DNA of 44,334 nt from Xanthomonas cannabis pv. cannabis (GCF_000802365.1 NZ_JSZE01000031.1:1-44334); one strand, 5' to 3'; counted from the first letter of the stretch, positions 9,558-19,705 are shown. The notes: generated by a model not told the origin, from the letters alone. Translations and numbers: made by a program.

Positions 9558-9959
9558 CCGGCTCTTTATTCTGTTACACTCGGCGAGCGAGATAAGGGTT
9601 TGATTTCGTTGGAAGTTGATTGGCCAGAAGCCTGACTTCCGATGATTCCGGCACAGTGCGCGACCACCGCCCCAGGGGCGGCCATGTTAGCGGCTCACCG
9701 GCCTACCCGGCCATCGCCGGCGGTTTTTGACCGTTGCGCTGAACATGTCCCGTGCGCTGCCCCGGTTCGTCCGGACGCGGCTGCCGGCCCTGAAACACCT
9801 ATAAAACCTAAAGACAAGCGCTCCCGCGGCATGCCGTGGTGTTGCAGCGCTGGAAACCCTGGTCAGGCCTGTCCGCGCGTTGCGCGAAGGGCCGACAAGC
9901 TGTTCCAGAGGCGAAACGTCACGGCGTTCCGCGCGGTAGAGCGCGTGAGGAACGCAACA
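9558..9959 (+). promoter_or_regulatory. rluC-rne divergent promoter region and long rne leader
   Basis: The 402 bp hold the divergent promoters (not resolved) and the rne 5' leader. Structure is visible. CCGCCCC/GGGGCGG is an inverted repeat at 9667-9681. CCGGC at 9698-9702 can pair with GCCGG at 9716-9720, followed closely by five T at 9724-9728, which looks like an attenuator or premature terminator. E. coli RNase E autoregulates through a structured leader of similar length, so feedback control is plausible here. The in-frame ORF extension back to 9642 is not a convincing N-terminus. Confidence 0.5.
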
Positions 9960-12900
9960 ATGAAGCGAATGCTGATCAACGCAACGCAGGCCGAAGAGCT
10001 GCGCGTGGCGATTGTGGACGGCCAGACCCTGTACGACATCGACATCGAACAGCCGTCCAAGGAACAAAAGAAATCCAACATCTACAAGGGCCGCATCACC
10101 CGGCTCGAGCCTTCTCTGGAAGCGGCGTTTGTGGACTATGGCGCCGAGCGCCATGGCTTCCTGCCGCTGAAGGAAATCTCCCGCGACTATTTCCAGGCTG
10201 GCGTCGACCACAACAAGTCGACCATCCGCGAGCTGCTGCGCGAAGGCCAGGAAATCGTGGTGCAGGTCGACAAGGAAGAACGCGGCAACAAGGGCGCCGC
10301 CCTGACCACGTTCATCTCGCTGGCCGGCCGCTACATGGTGCTGATGCCCAATTCGCCGAGCGCCGGTGGCGTTTCGCGCCGGATCGAAGGCGAAGACCGC
10401 GCCGCGCTGAAGGAAGCGCTGGACAAGCTCGACATCCCCGACGACATGGGCGTGATCATCCGCACCGCCGGTGTGGGGCGTGACGCCGAAGAACTGCAGT
10501 GGGATCTGGACTACCTGCTGCAGACCTGGAAGGCAATCGCCGAGGCCGCGCTGAGCAAGCCGGCCGCCTTCCTGATCTACCAGGAATCGCGCCTGATCAT
10601 CCGCGCCCTGCGCGACTACCTGCGCGCCGATGTGGGCGAAATCCTGGTCGATACGCCGGAGCTGTACGCCGACGCCCAGGAATTCATGAAGCAGGTGATG
10701 CCGCAGAGCCTGCGCAAGCTCAAGCACTACACCGACGATATCCCGCTGTTCAATCGCTTCCAGATCGAATCGCAGATCGAAGGTGCCTACGAGCGCAATG
10801 TGCGCCTGCCCTCGGGCGGCTCGATCGTGGTGGACCAGACCGAAGCGCTGACCGCCGTCGATGTGAACTCCTCGCGCGCCACCAAGGGCAGCGATATCGA
10901 AGAGACCGCGTTCCAGACCAATCTGGAAGCGGCCGAAGAAGTGGCACGCCAGTTGCGCCTGCGCGACCTGGGTGGCCTGGTGGTGATCGACTTCATCGAC
11001 ATGGCCTCGTCCAAGCACCAGCGCGAAGTCGAAAACAAGCTGCAGAACGCGCTCAAGTACGACCGCGCCCGCGTGCAGTTGGGCCGCATCTCGCGCTTCG
11101 GCCTGATGGAAATGAGCCGCCAGCGCCTGCGTCCGAGCCTGGGCGAATCGAGCCAGATCGTCTGCCCGCGTTGCGACGGCCATGGCCGCATGCGCAGTGT
11201 CGAGTCGCTGTCGCTGTCCATCATCCGCGTGGCCGAAGAGCACGCCATGAAGGAAAACACCGGGCAGGTGCTGGTCCAGGCTCCGGTGGAAATCGCCAAC
11301 TACCTGCTCAACGAAAAGCGCAGCGCGCTGCGTGAGATCGAGCAGCGCCACGAGTCGCCGATCATCATCGTCGCCGACGAGCAGCTGCACACCCCGCACT
11401 ACGAAGTCACCCGGCTGCGCGAAAACGAGCTGGGCGAAGACAGCGGCAAGCCGAGCTACCAGCGCGGCACCCCGCGCAAGCTGCCGGTGCATGCGCTGAC
11501 CAAGGCGCAGTTGAACATCCCGGCGGCCCCGGCGGTGACCTCGATCAAGCCGAGCCAGCCGGCGCCGGTGCGTGAAGAAGCCCCTGCACCGGTGGCGCCC
11601 GTCGCGGCACCGGCCCCGGTGGTGACGGTTCCGATCCCGGCACCGGTCACTGGTGTGGTTGGCTGGCTGAAGCGCATCTTCGGTGGGGTCGAGCCGATCG
11701 CGCCAGCGCCCGAGACGACCCAGCGCCCGCGGCAGAACGATGCCGGCCGCAATGCACGTAACGAGCGCGCTGAACGTGGCGGCCAACGCCGCGATGGACG
11801 CGATGCCCGCAATGGCGGCAACGGCGGCAATCAGCGCGGCAACGGCAATGGCGCCAACAAGGAGCGTCGCGACGAGCGCCGCCAGCCGGCCAATGGCCAG
11901 AACGGCCAGGCCGCGCAAAACGGCGCCCAGGCCCAGCAGCAGGTGCAGGCGCCCAAGCCGCCGCGCAATGAGTCGCAGGCACCGAAGCAGCAGCCGCAGA
12001 AGCCCAAGCCGCAGAACCAGGCGCCCCGTCCGCCACGTGCGCCTGCACAGCAGGATGGCGCACCGTCCGAGCGGCAGCCGCGTCCTGCACGTCAGGATGA
12101 AGGGACCGCTTCGGCGCAGACCCTGACCTCGACGGCAGCAAGTGCAACGACGACGGGGGTGGTCGCAGCCATCGCTGAAACCGCTGCGCCTGCCACCGTG
12201 CAGGCCAGTGCGGCCGGTGCAACCCAGGCGCACCCGGTCGAGGTTGTGGTGAGCGAGTCCACCGCCGATCGCGGCAGTGATGCGGTTGCGGATGCTCCTG
12301 GCCAGGAAGGCGCGGGCGATGATGCGGCCAATGGCGAAGGTGGAAGCCGTCGCCGCCGCGGTCGTCGCGGCGGTCGTCGTCGTCGTCGTGGCGCCGGCGC
12401 AAACGGTGAGGGTGGCAGCAACGTGGATGGTCTGGAGACGGACGACCTCGATGGCGATGTTGATGGCGACCTGGAAGGCGACAACGACGGCGACGAAGCC
12501 AATACGCAGGGCCAGGCATCTGCCGCTCCGCGTGCGGGTCAGCCGGAGTTCGACTTCGATGACGACGCTCCCGCGCCGGCCGCTCGCACCAGGGCCGAGC
12601 CCGACGCTGCGGCACCGGTGAAACCACGCCCGGTTCCCAAGGAACGTGCGGAAACCCCGTCGGGCAGCGATACCACCGTGACGACGGCACCGGTGTCCAA
12701 CGCGGCACCGTCGTTCGAGCAGCAAGCCACAGCCCCGGCTGCCGCCGCAGCGGAGCGGGCACGCAATGACGCTGCCGTCGCGGCAGCGCCGGCGCGGACT
12801 GCGTCTGCTCCGGCAGCAGCGACTCCGGCGACATCGCAAGAGGTCACTGCGACCTCGCCCGCAGCTCCGGCCCCGATTGCCAAGCAGGCGTCGGCAACCG

Positions 12901-13694
12901 AGGCGACGCCGGTCACCAGCTCGGCATCAGTGGCGGTTGACGCCACTGTGCCCTCGCCCGCTGCCGAAGTACCTGCGGTGACGGCGACACCGGGCAGCGC
13001 GGCAGCGCCTGCCGCATCGGTGGCTGTCACCAAGCCGGTCGCGCCAGTTGCTGCACCGTCGTCGACGAGCGAGCCGACCTCTGTCACGCAGCCGACGCCG
13101 GTCCCCAAGGCATCGACTGATGCCGCAGCGTCCTCGGCCGGTACGCCGGACCGTCCCGCTGCAACCGTGCCGGAAACGTCGGCAGCGCAGCGGGAGCCTG
13201 CCAAGCCGTCAGCATCGACGTCGGTGACGGCAGAGCAGGCTGCTCCTGTAGCGGCTGCATCAACCGCTCCTTCTGCGCAGGCCGTCGTGCTGACCGCCAA
13301 GGCACCGCATGCCGAACAGACCAGTGCAGTCGCTCCGTCCGTCGATGTCGCAGTGACCTCGACCACGACGGTGCCGCAGACGCCTGTCGCAGACGAAGCA
13401 CCCGCTCCGGTACGCAAGCCCTACGCGCCGGTGCAGACGACCATGCTGGACGCACTGGCCCCCAAGGATGATGCAGCAGCTGCAACGTCCGCTACGCCGG
13501 TCCCGCCCAAGGCGCAGCAAACGCAACCGGCAGCGGTAGCGCCTGCAGCTACGCAGCGGCCGGAAGCCGACGCGCCGAAGGCGACCGTCGTTGTCTCCGA
13601 AGCGTCCAAGCCTGCAGCGTCGTCGGCCGATGCCGATGCCGAGGGTGCCTCCAAGGAAGATGGCGACGCCGACAAGCCGCGTGACCAGCACTGA
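9960..13694 (+). CDS. rne: Ribonuclease E
   Basis: 1244 residues; the endonuclease of the RNA degradosome. The ATG at 9960 ([15 protein letters not shown]) follows GAGGAA and matches the conserved N-terminus. An S1 domain spans about 35-120 and a DNase I-like catalytic part about 280-400. The metal-binding aspartates are Asp301 (TAVDVNSS) and Asp344 (VVIDFIDM), and the Zn-link is CPRC at 402-405. A short amphipathic [12 protein letters not shown] near residue 564 resembles the E. coli membrane-targeting sequence. The remainder is disordered: Asn/Arg/Gly-rich RNA-binding patches, an Arg-rich block near 795-815, an acidic Asp/Gly run, then about 350 residues of Ala/Pro/Thr/Val. It is longer than the 1061-residue E. 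coli enzyme because of this tail. Confidence 0.96.
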   Translation: MKRMLINATQAEELRVAIVDGQTLYDIDIEQPSKEQKKSNIYKGRITRLEPSLEAAFVDYGAERHGFLPLKEISRDYFQAGVDHNKSTIRELLREGQEIVVQVDKEERGNKGAALTTFISLAGRYMVLMPNSPSAGGVSRRIEGEDRAALKEALDKLDIPDDMGVIIRTAGVGRDAEELQWDLDYLLQTWKAIAEAALSKPAAFLIYQESRLIIRALRDYLRADVGEILVDTPELYADAQEFMKQVMPQSLRKLKHYTDDIPLFNRFQIESQIEGAYERNVRLPSGGSIVVDQTEALTAVDVNSSRATKGSDIEETAFQTNLEAAEEVARQLRLRDLGGLVVIDFIDMASSKHQREVENKLQNALKYDRARVQLGRISRFGLMEMSRQRLRPSLGESSQIVCPRCDGHGRMRSVESLSLSIIRVAEEHAMKENTGQVLVQAPVEIANYLLNEKRSALREIEQRHESPIIIVADEQLHTPHYEVTRLRENELGEDSGKPSYQRGTPRKLPVHALTKAQLNIPAAPAVTSIKPSQPAPVREEAPAPVAPVAAPAPVVTVPIPAPVTGVVGWLKRIFGGVEPIAPAPETTQRPRQNDAGRNARNERAERGGQRRDGRDARNGGNGGNQRGNGNGANKERRDERRQPANGQNGQAAQNGAQAQQQVQAPKPPRNESQAPKQQPQKPKPQNQAPRPPRAPAQQDGAPSERQPRPARQDEGTASAQTLTSTAASATTTGVVAAIAETAAPATVQASAAGATQAHPVEVVVSESTADRGSDAVADAPGQEGAGDDAANGEGGSRRRRGRRGGRRRRRGAGANGEGGSNVDGLETDDLDGDVDGDLEGDNDGDEANTQGQASAAPRAGQPEFDFDDDAPAPAARTRAEPDAAAPVKPRPVPKERAETPSGSDTTVTTAPVSNAAPSFEQQATAPAAAAAERARNDAAVAAAPARTASAPAAATPATSQEVTATSPAAPAPIAKQASATEATPVTSSASVAVDATVPSPAAEVPAVTATPGSAAAPAASVAVTKPVAPVAAPSSTSEPTSVTQPTPVPKASTDAAASSAGTPDRPAATVPETSAAQREPAKPSASTSVTAEQAAPVAAASTAPSAQAVVLTAKAPHAEQTSAVAPSVDVAVTSTTTVPQTPVADEAPAPVRKPYAPVQTTMLDALAPKDDAAAATSATPVPPKAQQTQPAAVAPAATQRPEADAPKATVVVSEASKPAASSADADAEGASKEDGDADKPRDQH

Positions 13695-13749
13695 TCGTCA
13701 CGACCGCCGCACTACCTGGCCTGCATTAGCGGGTCAGGAAGCGTCAAGA

Positions 13750-13778
13750 CACAGCGGCCTTCGGGCCGCTGTGTTTTT
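13750..13778 (+). terminator. Intrinsic terminator of rne
   Basis: A perfect 10-bp stem CACAGCGGCC / GGCCGCTGTG closes a TTCG tetraloop and is followed by five T. It lies 55 bp after the rne stop. Confidence 0.92.
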
Positions 13779-14235
13779 GTGCGCGTGTGGTGCTGATAGC
13801 GCGGCAAGAAGAAGACCCTGCGCAGGCCACTCTCGTTCGCACATCGCACGAGAACCTGCTCCCACACCGCCGTGCCCTGCACGGACAGATCTGGACGGGC
13901 CAGTGGATGCTGATCAAGCCTAGAACGAACGCGGCGCTCTTGCCATGAGAACTCTCGGCGTGCAGCAGGCGCCGCGCTACTACGCCGTGGCTGCGGGCCA
14001 TCGTTTAACCACCTACCAACCCTGATGTCCTGCTGCTTGCTGATCAACGCGTTTTCCAACGTGTTCGCACTGCCTGCGTCAACGGAATCGGATTGTCCTG
14101 CGCTGCGCACTGCGACGACCGCTTACAAGCACCGCCAGCGGATCCAGGGCGCCGGCCAGCGTTACGCATTCTGGAACCGGTAACCAGACCGATTCAATCC
14201 ATGCAGCGCCGTGCTCAATCAGCGACAGCCGGGCG
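13779..14235. other. Intergenic region between the rne terminator and gacA
   Basis: About 457 bp with no gene I can support. The minus-strand ORF at 13712-14110 spans the rne terminator, has Arg/Gln-rich composition and shows no domain, so it is treated as chance. No tRNA, repeat array or IS was seen. Confidence 0.5.
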
Positions 14236-14883
14236 TTACATCGTGCGGGCAGGATCAGTCAGGCCGTATTGATTGGCCAGACGGGCCAACGCGATGTTGT
14301 CCTGGATGCCGACCTTTTCGAACAGGCGCGCCTTGTGCGTATTGATGGTCTTGGCACTGAGATTCAGGCGCTTGGCGATGTCTTCCTGGCGCAGGCCCTG
14401 GGTCAGCAACAAGGCCACCTCCAGCTCGCGTGGCGACAACGCATCGAAGGGGGAGCCGCCACCTTCGAGATTGGACAGCGCCAGATTCTGCGCAATCGTG
14501 TTGCCCAGATAACGCCGCCCCAACGCCACCTCGCGTACTGCGCGCAGCAATTCATGCGCATCGCCCCCCTTGCCCACGTAGCCGGACGCACCGGCTTCGA
14601 GCAAGCGCTTGGGCAGCGGACCATCTTCGAGTACGGAGACGATGATTACGCGCGTGCCGTAATCACCCTTGACGATGCGCTCGGTGATTTCAAGACCGCT
14701 CACCCCGGGCAGGTGCAGATCGCACAGCACGATATCGGGCTTGAGTTGACGAACCTGCGGCAAGGCGGCTTCACCGCTCTCTGCCTCACCCACCACATCG
14801 ACGTCCACTTCCTTGGACAGGATCATCTTCATGCCGGTACGCACGAGTGCATGATCGTCGATCAGAAAAACTCTGATGGTCAT
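14236..14883 (-). CDS. gacA: GacA/UvrY-type response regulator
   Basis: A 215-residue NarL/FixJ-family response regulator. The receiver domain (1-120) has acidic Asp9/Asp10, phospho-acceptor Asp55 (IVLCDLHLPG) and Lys105. A LuxR-type HTH spans about 148-208 (LSPRELEVALLLTQGLRQED, LSAKTINTHKARLF). The sequence and length match GacA, which with the GacS sensor activates small RNAs that titrate RsmA/CsrA and so control virulence and secretion in pseudomonads and xanthomonads. The cognate kinase is not in the window. The 208 bp upstream (14884-15091) contain nothing clear. Confidence 0.88.
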   Translation of the reverse strand: MTIRVFLIDDHALVRTGMKMILSKEVDVDVVGEAESGEAALPQVRQLKPDIVLCDLHLPGVSGLEITERIVKGDYGTRVIIVSVLEDGPLPKRLLEAGASGYVGKGGDAHELLRAVREVALGRRYLGNTIAQNLALSNLEGGGSPFDALSPRELEVALLLTQGLRQEDIAKRLNLSAKTINTHKARLFEKVGIQDNIALARLANQYGLTDPARTM

Positions 14884-15091
14884 CCTTGTTGTCCTCGCTG
14901 TGCGGCTGGCTGATGCAGCCTAGCTCCGTGAATAATTCAGGGCAAGCTCGATGCAACGTATTACGCTCAAGTTAGAGCGAACTGCACGCATTCCGACGTG
15001 TAGTACCACGTGTCGGTTCTGTAGTGCAGTGTGGTGACATGATGCGAGCGCCTGCAATGCCAGCTGCATCGGGCAACCCAGTCGTGCCCGG

Positions 15092-15853
15092 TCAGACTTT
15101 TCCTGGCTCGGTGGTCCGCGCGTCGTCCACCAGCGGCCGCAATTGCGGGTCCAGTGCAACGCGCTCATCGAAGACGAAACAGCGGCCGTCGTAGCCTTCG
15201 CCGCCGACTTCCTCGAAATAGCCCAGGATGCCGCCCTCCAACTGCAGCACGTTGTCCATGCCCTCGGCCTGCATCCAGACTGCGGCCTTTTCGCAACGGA
15301 TACCGCCGGTGCAGAAGCTCACCACCGTGGCATCGGCCAACGCGGTGCGGTGCGGCTCAAGCGCTGCAGGCAGGTCGGTGAACTTGTCGATCGGCAAGGT
15401 CAGGGCGCCATGAAACGTGCCATAGGCCACTTCCTGCGCATTGCGCGTGTCCAGCAGCACCAGCGGGCGACCACGATCATCGTGGCCAGTGCGCATCCAC
15501 TCCCGCAACACTGCAGGGCTCACCGCAGGCGCACGGCCCGGCAGCGGCGATGCATCCTGGCGACGGAAGCTGATGATTTCCGGCTTGACCTTCACCTTGA
15601 GCCGCGCAAAGGGCTGATGCGTGCTCTGGCTGTACTTGATGCGCATGTGCGCAAAGCGGCTGTCTGACTGCAACCACCGGTAGAACGCGTCAATCCGGTC
15701 CGCCTCGCCCGCCAGAAAAAGATTGATGCCCTCCTCGGCCACCAGCACCGAGCCCTTCAGCAGGTGCTGTTCGGCCTGCGCCAGCACGCTGTCGGCCAGC
15801 GGCTGCGGGTCCTGGATGGTGACGAAGTGGTAAGCCGCAGTATTGGTAATCAT
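15092..15853 (-). CDS. trhO: TrhO, tRNA uridine(34) hydroxylase (rhodanese family)
   Basis: A 253-residue YceA/TrhO protein, which hydroxylates U34 of certain tRNAs on the way to (c)mo5U. The N-terminal ferredoxin-like domain (1-95) carries VLVAEEGINLFLAG, followed by VKVKPEIISF. The rhodanese domain (about 125-220) has LLDTRNAQEVAYGTF and the active-site loop CTGGIRCEKA with catalytic Cys181. The C-terminal YDGRCFVFDERVALD is family-specific. Monocistronic by spacing. Confidence 0.94.
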   Translation of the reverse strand: MITNTAAYHFVTIQDPQPLADSVLAQAEQHLLKGSVLVAEEGINLFLAGEADRIDAFYRWLQSDSRFAHMRIKYSQSTHQPFARLKVKVKPEIISFRRQDASPLPGRAPAVSPAVLREWMRTGHDDRGRPLVLLDTRNAQEVAYGTFHGALTLPIDKFTDLPAALEPHRTALADATVVSFCTGGIRCEKAAVWMQAEGMDNVLQLEGGILGYFEEVGGEGYDGRCFVFDERVALDPQLRPLVDDARTTEPGKV

Positions 15854-16012
15854 GCGGCTATTTTAAGGCGGCAGGCCCGAGCTAGCGAGCGCTTGGACAA
15901 GATCGACCGTGCTCCGGAACGGCGCGGCGAAGCGGCACGCGGCGCGCTGCTCGATGGAAGAGGCGTTGGATCTGCCGCAATCTCAGTCAGATCGGTCCCG
16001 ACCCCGGGCCGC

Positions 16013-16378
16013 TCAGCCGCGCAGCAGCAGGAACGGCAGCAACACCAACGAGGCCACGACCAGCATGCCCAGTAGCGTGGCAATCACGAAGACCGGGCGT
16101 TTGCGCAGCAATGCGCCAAAGGTTTCTGCGGTACCGGCGGCAATCGCCTCCTGGCGCTGGGCGCGTGCGATCGCGCCGCGCTGTGCCTGGTAGGCGCCCA
16201 GCAAGGCCTTGGCACGTGCGTGGTCCGCGTCGTCGCTGAGCCAGATGCCGCCTGCGGAGATCCCCCAGTTGCTGGGCCGCGTTTCGTAGATCTGTACCAG
16301 GTGCTCGCACATCAGCGCCCGCACCTCGTCGGCCTCGTCGTCAGGGACATTGCGCAGGTTGAGCAGCAGCTTGGCCAT
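16013..16378 (-). CDS. DUF6164-like small inner-membrane protein
   Basis: 121 residues. The N-terminal soluble half, MAKLLLNLRNVPDDEADEVR, resembles DUF6164 proteins. One hydrophobic helix near the C-terminus (VFVIATLLGMLVVASLVLLPFL) anchors it in the membrane. It is separated from trhO by 159 bp and divergent from the FKBP gene with 59 bp between starts. Function unknown. Confidence 0.75.
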   Translation of the reverse strand: MAKLLLNLRNVPDDEADEVRALMCEHLVQIYETRPSNWGISAGGIWLSDDADHARAKALLGAYQAQRGAIARAQRQEAIAAGTAETFGALLRKRPVFVIATLLGMLVVASLVLLPFLLLRG

Positions 16379-16437
16379 GGGACGATGATACCGGGAGCCA
16401 GGTGCGATAATGGCGGCCTTCCTTCACGGACATACCC

Positions 16438-16869
16438 ATGCGCCTTGTGCTGACGCTCTGTGCCGCCCTGCTGCTTGCCAGCTGTGCGCCCGCCCTGCCG
16501 CCCTCCGGTGGCACCATCGCCAGCTTCGAACGGATCGACCACACCGCCGGTACCGGCGCGGAGGCCACGCCCGGCTCTCTGGTGACGGTGCATTACACCG
16601 GCTGGCTGTACGACGAAAAGGCGGCCGACAGACACGGCAAGAAGTTCGATAGTTCGCTGGATCGCGCCGAGCCGTTCCAGTTCGTGCTGGGTGGCCGCCA
16701 GGTCATTCGCGGTTGGGACGAAGGCGTTGCCGGCATGCGCGTGGGCGGCAAGCGCACCTTGATGATTCCGCCGGATTACGGCTACGGCGACAACGGCGCA
16801 GGTGGCGTGATTCCGCCGGGCGCTTCGCTGGTGTTCGATGTGGAATTGCTCGGCGTGCAGCCGCGCTGA
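16438..16869 (+). CDS. FKBP-type peptidyl-prolyl isomerase, lipoprotein
   Basis: 143 residues. A signal peptide with lipobox LLASC (Cys16) is followed by a single FKBP domain (about 40-140): [66 protein letters not shown]. It catalyses prolyl cis-trans isomerisation in the periplasm as a lipid-anchored folding factor. The next gene starts 11 bp downstream, so the two are probably co-transcribed. Confidence 0.93.
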   Translation: MRLVLTLCAALLLASCAPALPPSGGTIASFERIDHTAGTGAEATPGSLVTVHYTGWLYDEKAADRHGKKFDSSLDRAEPFQFVLGGRQVIRGWDEGVAGMRVGGKRTLMIPPDYGYGDNGAGGVIPPGASLVFDVELLGVQPR

Positions 16870-16880
16870 GTGCGAGAGTG

Positions 16881-18143
16881 ATGATGGATGCGAGCAGACC
16901 GCGGCTGGCGGTCATTGGCGGCGGGCCTGCAGGATTGATGGCTGCCGAAGTGGCGTGTGCTGCCGGGATCGCCGTGGATCTGTACGAGGCGAAAGGCTCG
17001 GTGGGGCGCAAATTCCTGATCGCCGGCAAGGGCGGACTCAATCTCACCCACTCCGATCCGATGCCGCTGTTCGCCCAGCGCTATCGTGAGCGCACGCCGA
17101 TGGTAGCGGCGTGGCTGCAGGAGTTCGATGCCGATGCATTGCGCGCCTGGGCGCGCGAGCTGGGCGTGGAGACCTATGTCGGCAGCTCCGGGCGGGTGTT
17201 TCCGATCGACCGCAAGGCCGCGCCCTTGCTGCGCGGCTGGGTGCGTCGCCTCAAGGACCAGGGCGTCACCTTTCATGTGCAGCATCGCTGGCTGGGATGG
17301 AACGCTGACGGTGCGCTGCGATTTTCCACACCCGCCGGCGCTATCGATCTTCAGGCGGATGCAACGGTGCTGGCACTGGGTGGCGGCAGTTGGCCGCAGC
17401 TCGGCTCCGATGGCGCCTGGCAGGCCCCGCTGCAGCAGCACGGCATCGCCGTGCGCCCCCTGGTGCCGGCCAACTGCGGCTTCGATCTCGACTGGAGTGC
17501 GCATTTCGCGCAACGGCATGCGGGCGCACCGCTCAAACCGGTGGTCGCGCATTGGCGCGACAGCACGGGCGTGCAGCACGCGCTGCAGGGCGAATGCGTG
17601 ATCACCGAAACCGGGATCGAGGGCAGCCTGATCTATGCCATCGCGGCCGAGCTGCGTACGCAGATCGATGCGCATGGCACAGCCGAATTGGTGCTGGATC
17701 TGCTACCCGACCGTTCGCTGGAGCGCGTTGGCGCCGAGTTGGCCAGGCCACGCAAGGGGCGTAGTTTCAGCGAACATCTGCGCCGCCAAATCGGTATCGA
17801 GGGCGTCAAGGCGGCGCTGGTCTACGAACTGCTCGGCAAACAGGCCGGCGACGATTCGGCGTTGGTGGCACGCACGCTCAAGCAACTGCCGCTGCGTCTG
17901 CTGCGGCCGCGCCCGCTCGCGGAGGCGATCAGCTCGGCCGGTGGCGTGGAACTGGAAGCCCTGGATGCGCAGTTGATGGCGCTGGCGCGCCCCGGTGTGT
18001 TCTGTGCTGGCGAAATGCTGGACTGGGAAGCACCGACCGGCGGCTATCTGCTGACCGCCTGCTTTGCCAGCGGGCGTCGCGCTGCGTCTGGTGCGATCGA
18101 GTGGCTAAGGCAGCATGGCAATCAACTTACAGCCGATCACTGA
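16881..18143 (+). CDS. TIGR03862-type FAD-dependent flavoprotein (BaiN/HI0933-like)
   Basis: 420 residues from the first of two tandem ATGs at 16881. The N-terminal dinucleotide-binding fold has GGGPAGLMAAE (residues 13-23). GRKFLIAGKGGLNLTHS follows, then a second nucleotide contact TVLALGGGSWPQLGSDG and a C-terminal CAGEMLDWEAPTGGYLLTAC. This matches the NAD(P)/FAD-dependent HI0933/BaiN superfamily and most closely the TIGR03862 branch. Substrate unknown. Its 3' end overlaps the convergent dehydrogenase by 17 bp. Confidence 0.85.
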   Translation: MMDASRPRLAVIGGGPAGLMAAEVACAAGIAVDLYEAKGSVGRKFLIAGKGGLNLTHSDPMPLFAQRYRERTPMVAAWLQEFDADALRAWARELGVETYVGSSGRVFPIDRKAAPLLRGWVRRLKDQGVTFHVQHRWLGWNADGALRFSTPAGAIDLQADATVLALGGGSWPQLGSDGAWQAPLQQHGIAVRPLVPANCGFDLDWSAHFAQRHAGAPLKPVVAHWRDSTGVQHALQGECVITETGIEGSLIYAIAAELRTQIDAHGTAELVLDLLPDRSLERVGAELARPRKGRSFSEHLRRQIGIEGVKAALVYELLGKQAGDDSALVARTLKQLPLRLLRPRPLAEAISSAGGVELEALDAQLMALARPGVFCAGEMLDWEAPTGGYLLTACFASGRRAASGAIEWLRQHGNQLTADH

Positions 18144-19419
18144 CGGCCACGCGTGGCCACACCGATTTGACGTCGTAGACCACCGCAGCTGGCTTGCCCA
18201 ATGCAGCGATGCGCTGGGCGTCGTAGTCGCGATACTGGGCATGCGCCACCGCCAGCACGACGGCGTCGTAGGCGCCCTCCTCCGGGCCTTCGCATAACTG
18301 CACGCCGGCATGCAACAGCGCCTCTGCAGGGTCGGCCCAAGGATCGCAGGTGTCGACCTGCACGCCGGCCGCCTGCAGCAATTGCACCAGCTCCAGCGCA
18401 CGGCTGTTGCGCAGATCCGGGCAGTTTTCCTTGAAGGTGGCACCCAACACCAGCACTCTCGCCTGCGCGAGCGCAACGCCGCGCATCGCCAGCATGCCGC
18501 AGACCCGCTCGGCCACGTGCCGGCCCACGCGATTGTTGACTTGCCGCGCGGTGTGAATGAGGTCGGGGTGGTAGCCCACGCTTTCGGATTTGTGCATCAG
18601 GTAATACGGGTCCACCCCGATGCAATGCCCGCCGACCAGGCCGGGGCGGAATGGCAGGAAATTCCATTTGGTGCCTGCCGCTTCCAGGACATCGAGCGTG
18701 TCGATGCCGAGCTTGTCGAAGATCAACGCCAGCTCGTTGACCAGCGCGATGTTGACGTCGCGCTGGATGTTCTCCACGACCTTGGCCGCTTCGGCCACAC
18801 GCATCGACGACGCACGCCAGGTGCCGGCAGTGATGATGCTGGTATACAGCGCATCCACCGCATCGGCCGCCTGCGGCGTCGAGCCGGAGGTGATCTTGCG
18901 GATATCGCGCAGCCGGCGTTGTCGGTCGCCGGGATTGACCCGCTCCGGACTGTAGCCACAGAAAAAATCGGTGTTGAACCGTAGGCCGGACACCGCTTCC
19001 AGCAACGGCACGCAGACCTCTTCGGTGGTGCCCGGGTAGACGGTCGATTCGTAGATGACCAGATCGCCCGGCTTGAGCGCGGCGGCGATCAACGTGGTGG
19101 CGCTGCGCAACGGTTCCAGATCCGGCTGTTCGAAACTGTCGATCGGCGTGGGCACGGTGACGATAAAGATGCTGCACGTCGCCAGGTCCTCCGCGGCCGC
19201 GCTATAGCGCAGCTGAGTGGCCGCGGCCAGTTCGCCATCGTCCAGTTCCAGCGTGGCATCATGCCCGTCGCGCAGCTGGGCAACCCGCTGCGCATCGATG
19301 TCGAAACCCAGTGTGTCGCGCTGCTCGCCAAACGCCACTGCCAGTGGCAGGCCGACATAGCCCAGACCGATGACGGCGATGCGTGCGTACTGCGGTGGGA
19401 CGAGCGGGGTGCCGGACAT
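18127..19419 (-). CDS. UDP-sugar 6-dehydrogenase, TviB/WbpA type
   Basis: 430 residues; a UDP-Glc/GDP-Man dehydrogenase family enzyme that oxidises a UDP-N-acetylhexosamine at C6 to the uronic acid, using NAD+. The Rossmann motif GLGYVGLP is at 18-25. The TviB/WbpA-like FFCGYSPERVNPGD is at 152-165, and catalytic Cys266 lies in LVGGHCIGVDPYYL. The C-terminal NAD-like domain has VLVLGATFKENCPDLRNSR. The start at 19419 is chosen because the frame to 19587 would run into the tRNA-Leu on the other strand. It probably supplies a precursor for O-antigen or surface polysaccharide, but no polysaccharide cluster is visible here. Confidence 0.88.
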   Translation of the reverse strand: MSGTPLVPPQYARIAVIGLGYVGLPLAVAFGEQRDTLGFDIDAQRVAQLRDGHDATLELDDGELAAATQLRYSAAAEDLATCSIFIVTVPTPIDSFEQPDLEPLRSATTLIAAALKPGDLVIYESTVYPGTTEEVCVPLLEAVSGLRFNTDFFCGYSPERVNPGDRQRRLRDIRKITSGSTPQAADAVDALYTSIITAGTWRASSMRVAEAAKVVENIQRDVNIALVNELALIFDKLGIDTLDVLEAAGTKWNFLPFRPGLVGGHCIGVDPYYLMHKSESVGYHPDLIHTARQVNNRVGRHVAERVCGMLAMRGVALAQARVLVLGATFKENCPDLRNSRALELVQLLQAAGVQVDTCDPWADPAEALLHAGVQLCEGPEEGAYDAVVLAVAHAQYRDYDAQRIAALGKPAAVVYDVKSVWPRVAVSDRL

Positions 19420-19559
19420 GCAATTCCTCGGGATCGCGCGACCGGTTGCCGCGCAGCTGTGCGGCGGCAGCATAGCGCACGCGGGATTTGGACCGGCAGT
19501 TGGCACGATCTTCGGCTGGAGATTCACAATCGCCGCGCAATCAGGCACGCTATCGCCAT

Positions 19560-19646
19560 GCCCGGGTGGCGAAATTGGTAGACGCAAGGGACTTAAAATC
19601 CCTCAGCTGCAAGGCTATGCGGGTTCGATTCCCGCCCCGGGCACCA
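19560..19646 (+). tRNA. tRNA-Leu(UAA)
   Basis: 87 nt. The acceptor stem GCCCGGG/CCCGGGC is followed by A and encoded CCA. The anticodon arm AGGGA-CTTAAAA-TCCCT gives anticodon TAA. A long variable arm and a T-arm GCGGG-TTCGATT-CCCGC are present. The element to the right is integrated in this gene: the tRNA 3' half is duplicated at 30828-30882. Confidence 0.95.
19590..19644 (+). repeat. attL core, inside tRNA-Leu 3' half
   Basis: The 55 bp from the anticodon loop region to the acceptor end match 30828-30882 at 51 of 55 positions. Differences lie in the variable arm (CTGCAAGG versus CTGTGAGG) and the T-loop side (GATTCCC versus GACCCCC). Confidence 0.9.
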
Positions 19647-19658
19647 TTGAAATCAACA
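19646..19658 (+). repeat. 13-bp attP-flanking repeat, left copy
   Basis: ATTGAAATCAACA recurs identically and in the same orientation at 30808-30820. In the circular form the two copies would flank the att core on both sides, which fits an integrase accessory-binding site. Confidence 0.6.
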
Positions 19659-19705
19659 GTTTGCGCTTGTGTGCAGCCGAGCTCAAAGCTATCGTCTCTC
19701 CCCAT

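Noticed and set aside
9687-12839. 1050-aa open frame antisense to rne
   Set aside because: It mirrors the strongly biased codon use of the high-GC rne gene, has low-complexity composition and no domain; the opposite strand clearly encodes RNase E.
13712-14110. 132-aa hypothetical gene (minus strand)
   Set aside because: Runs through the rne terminator; composition looks non-coding.
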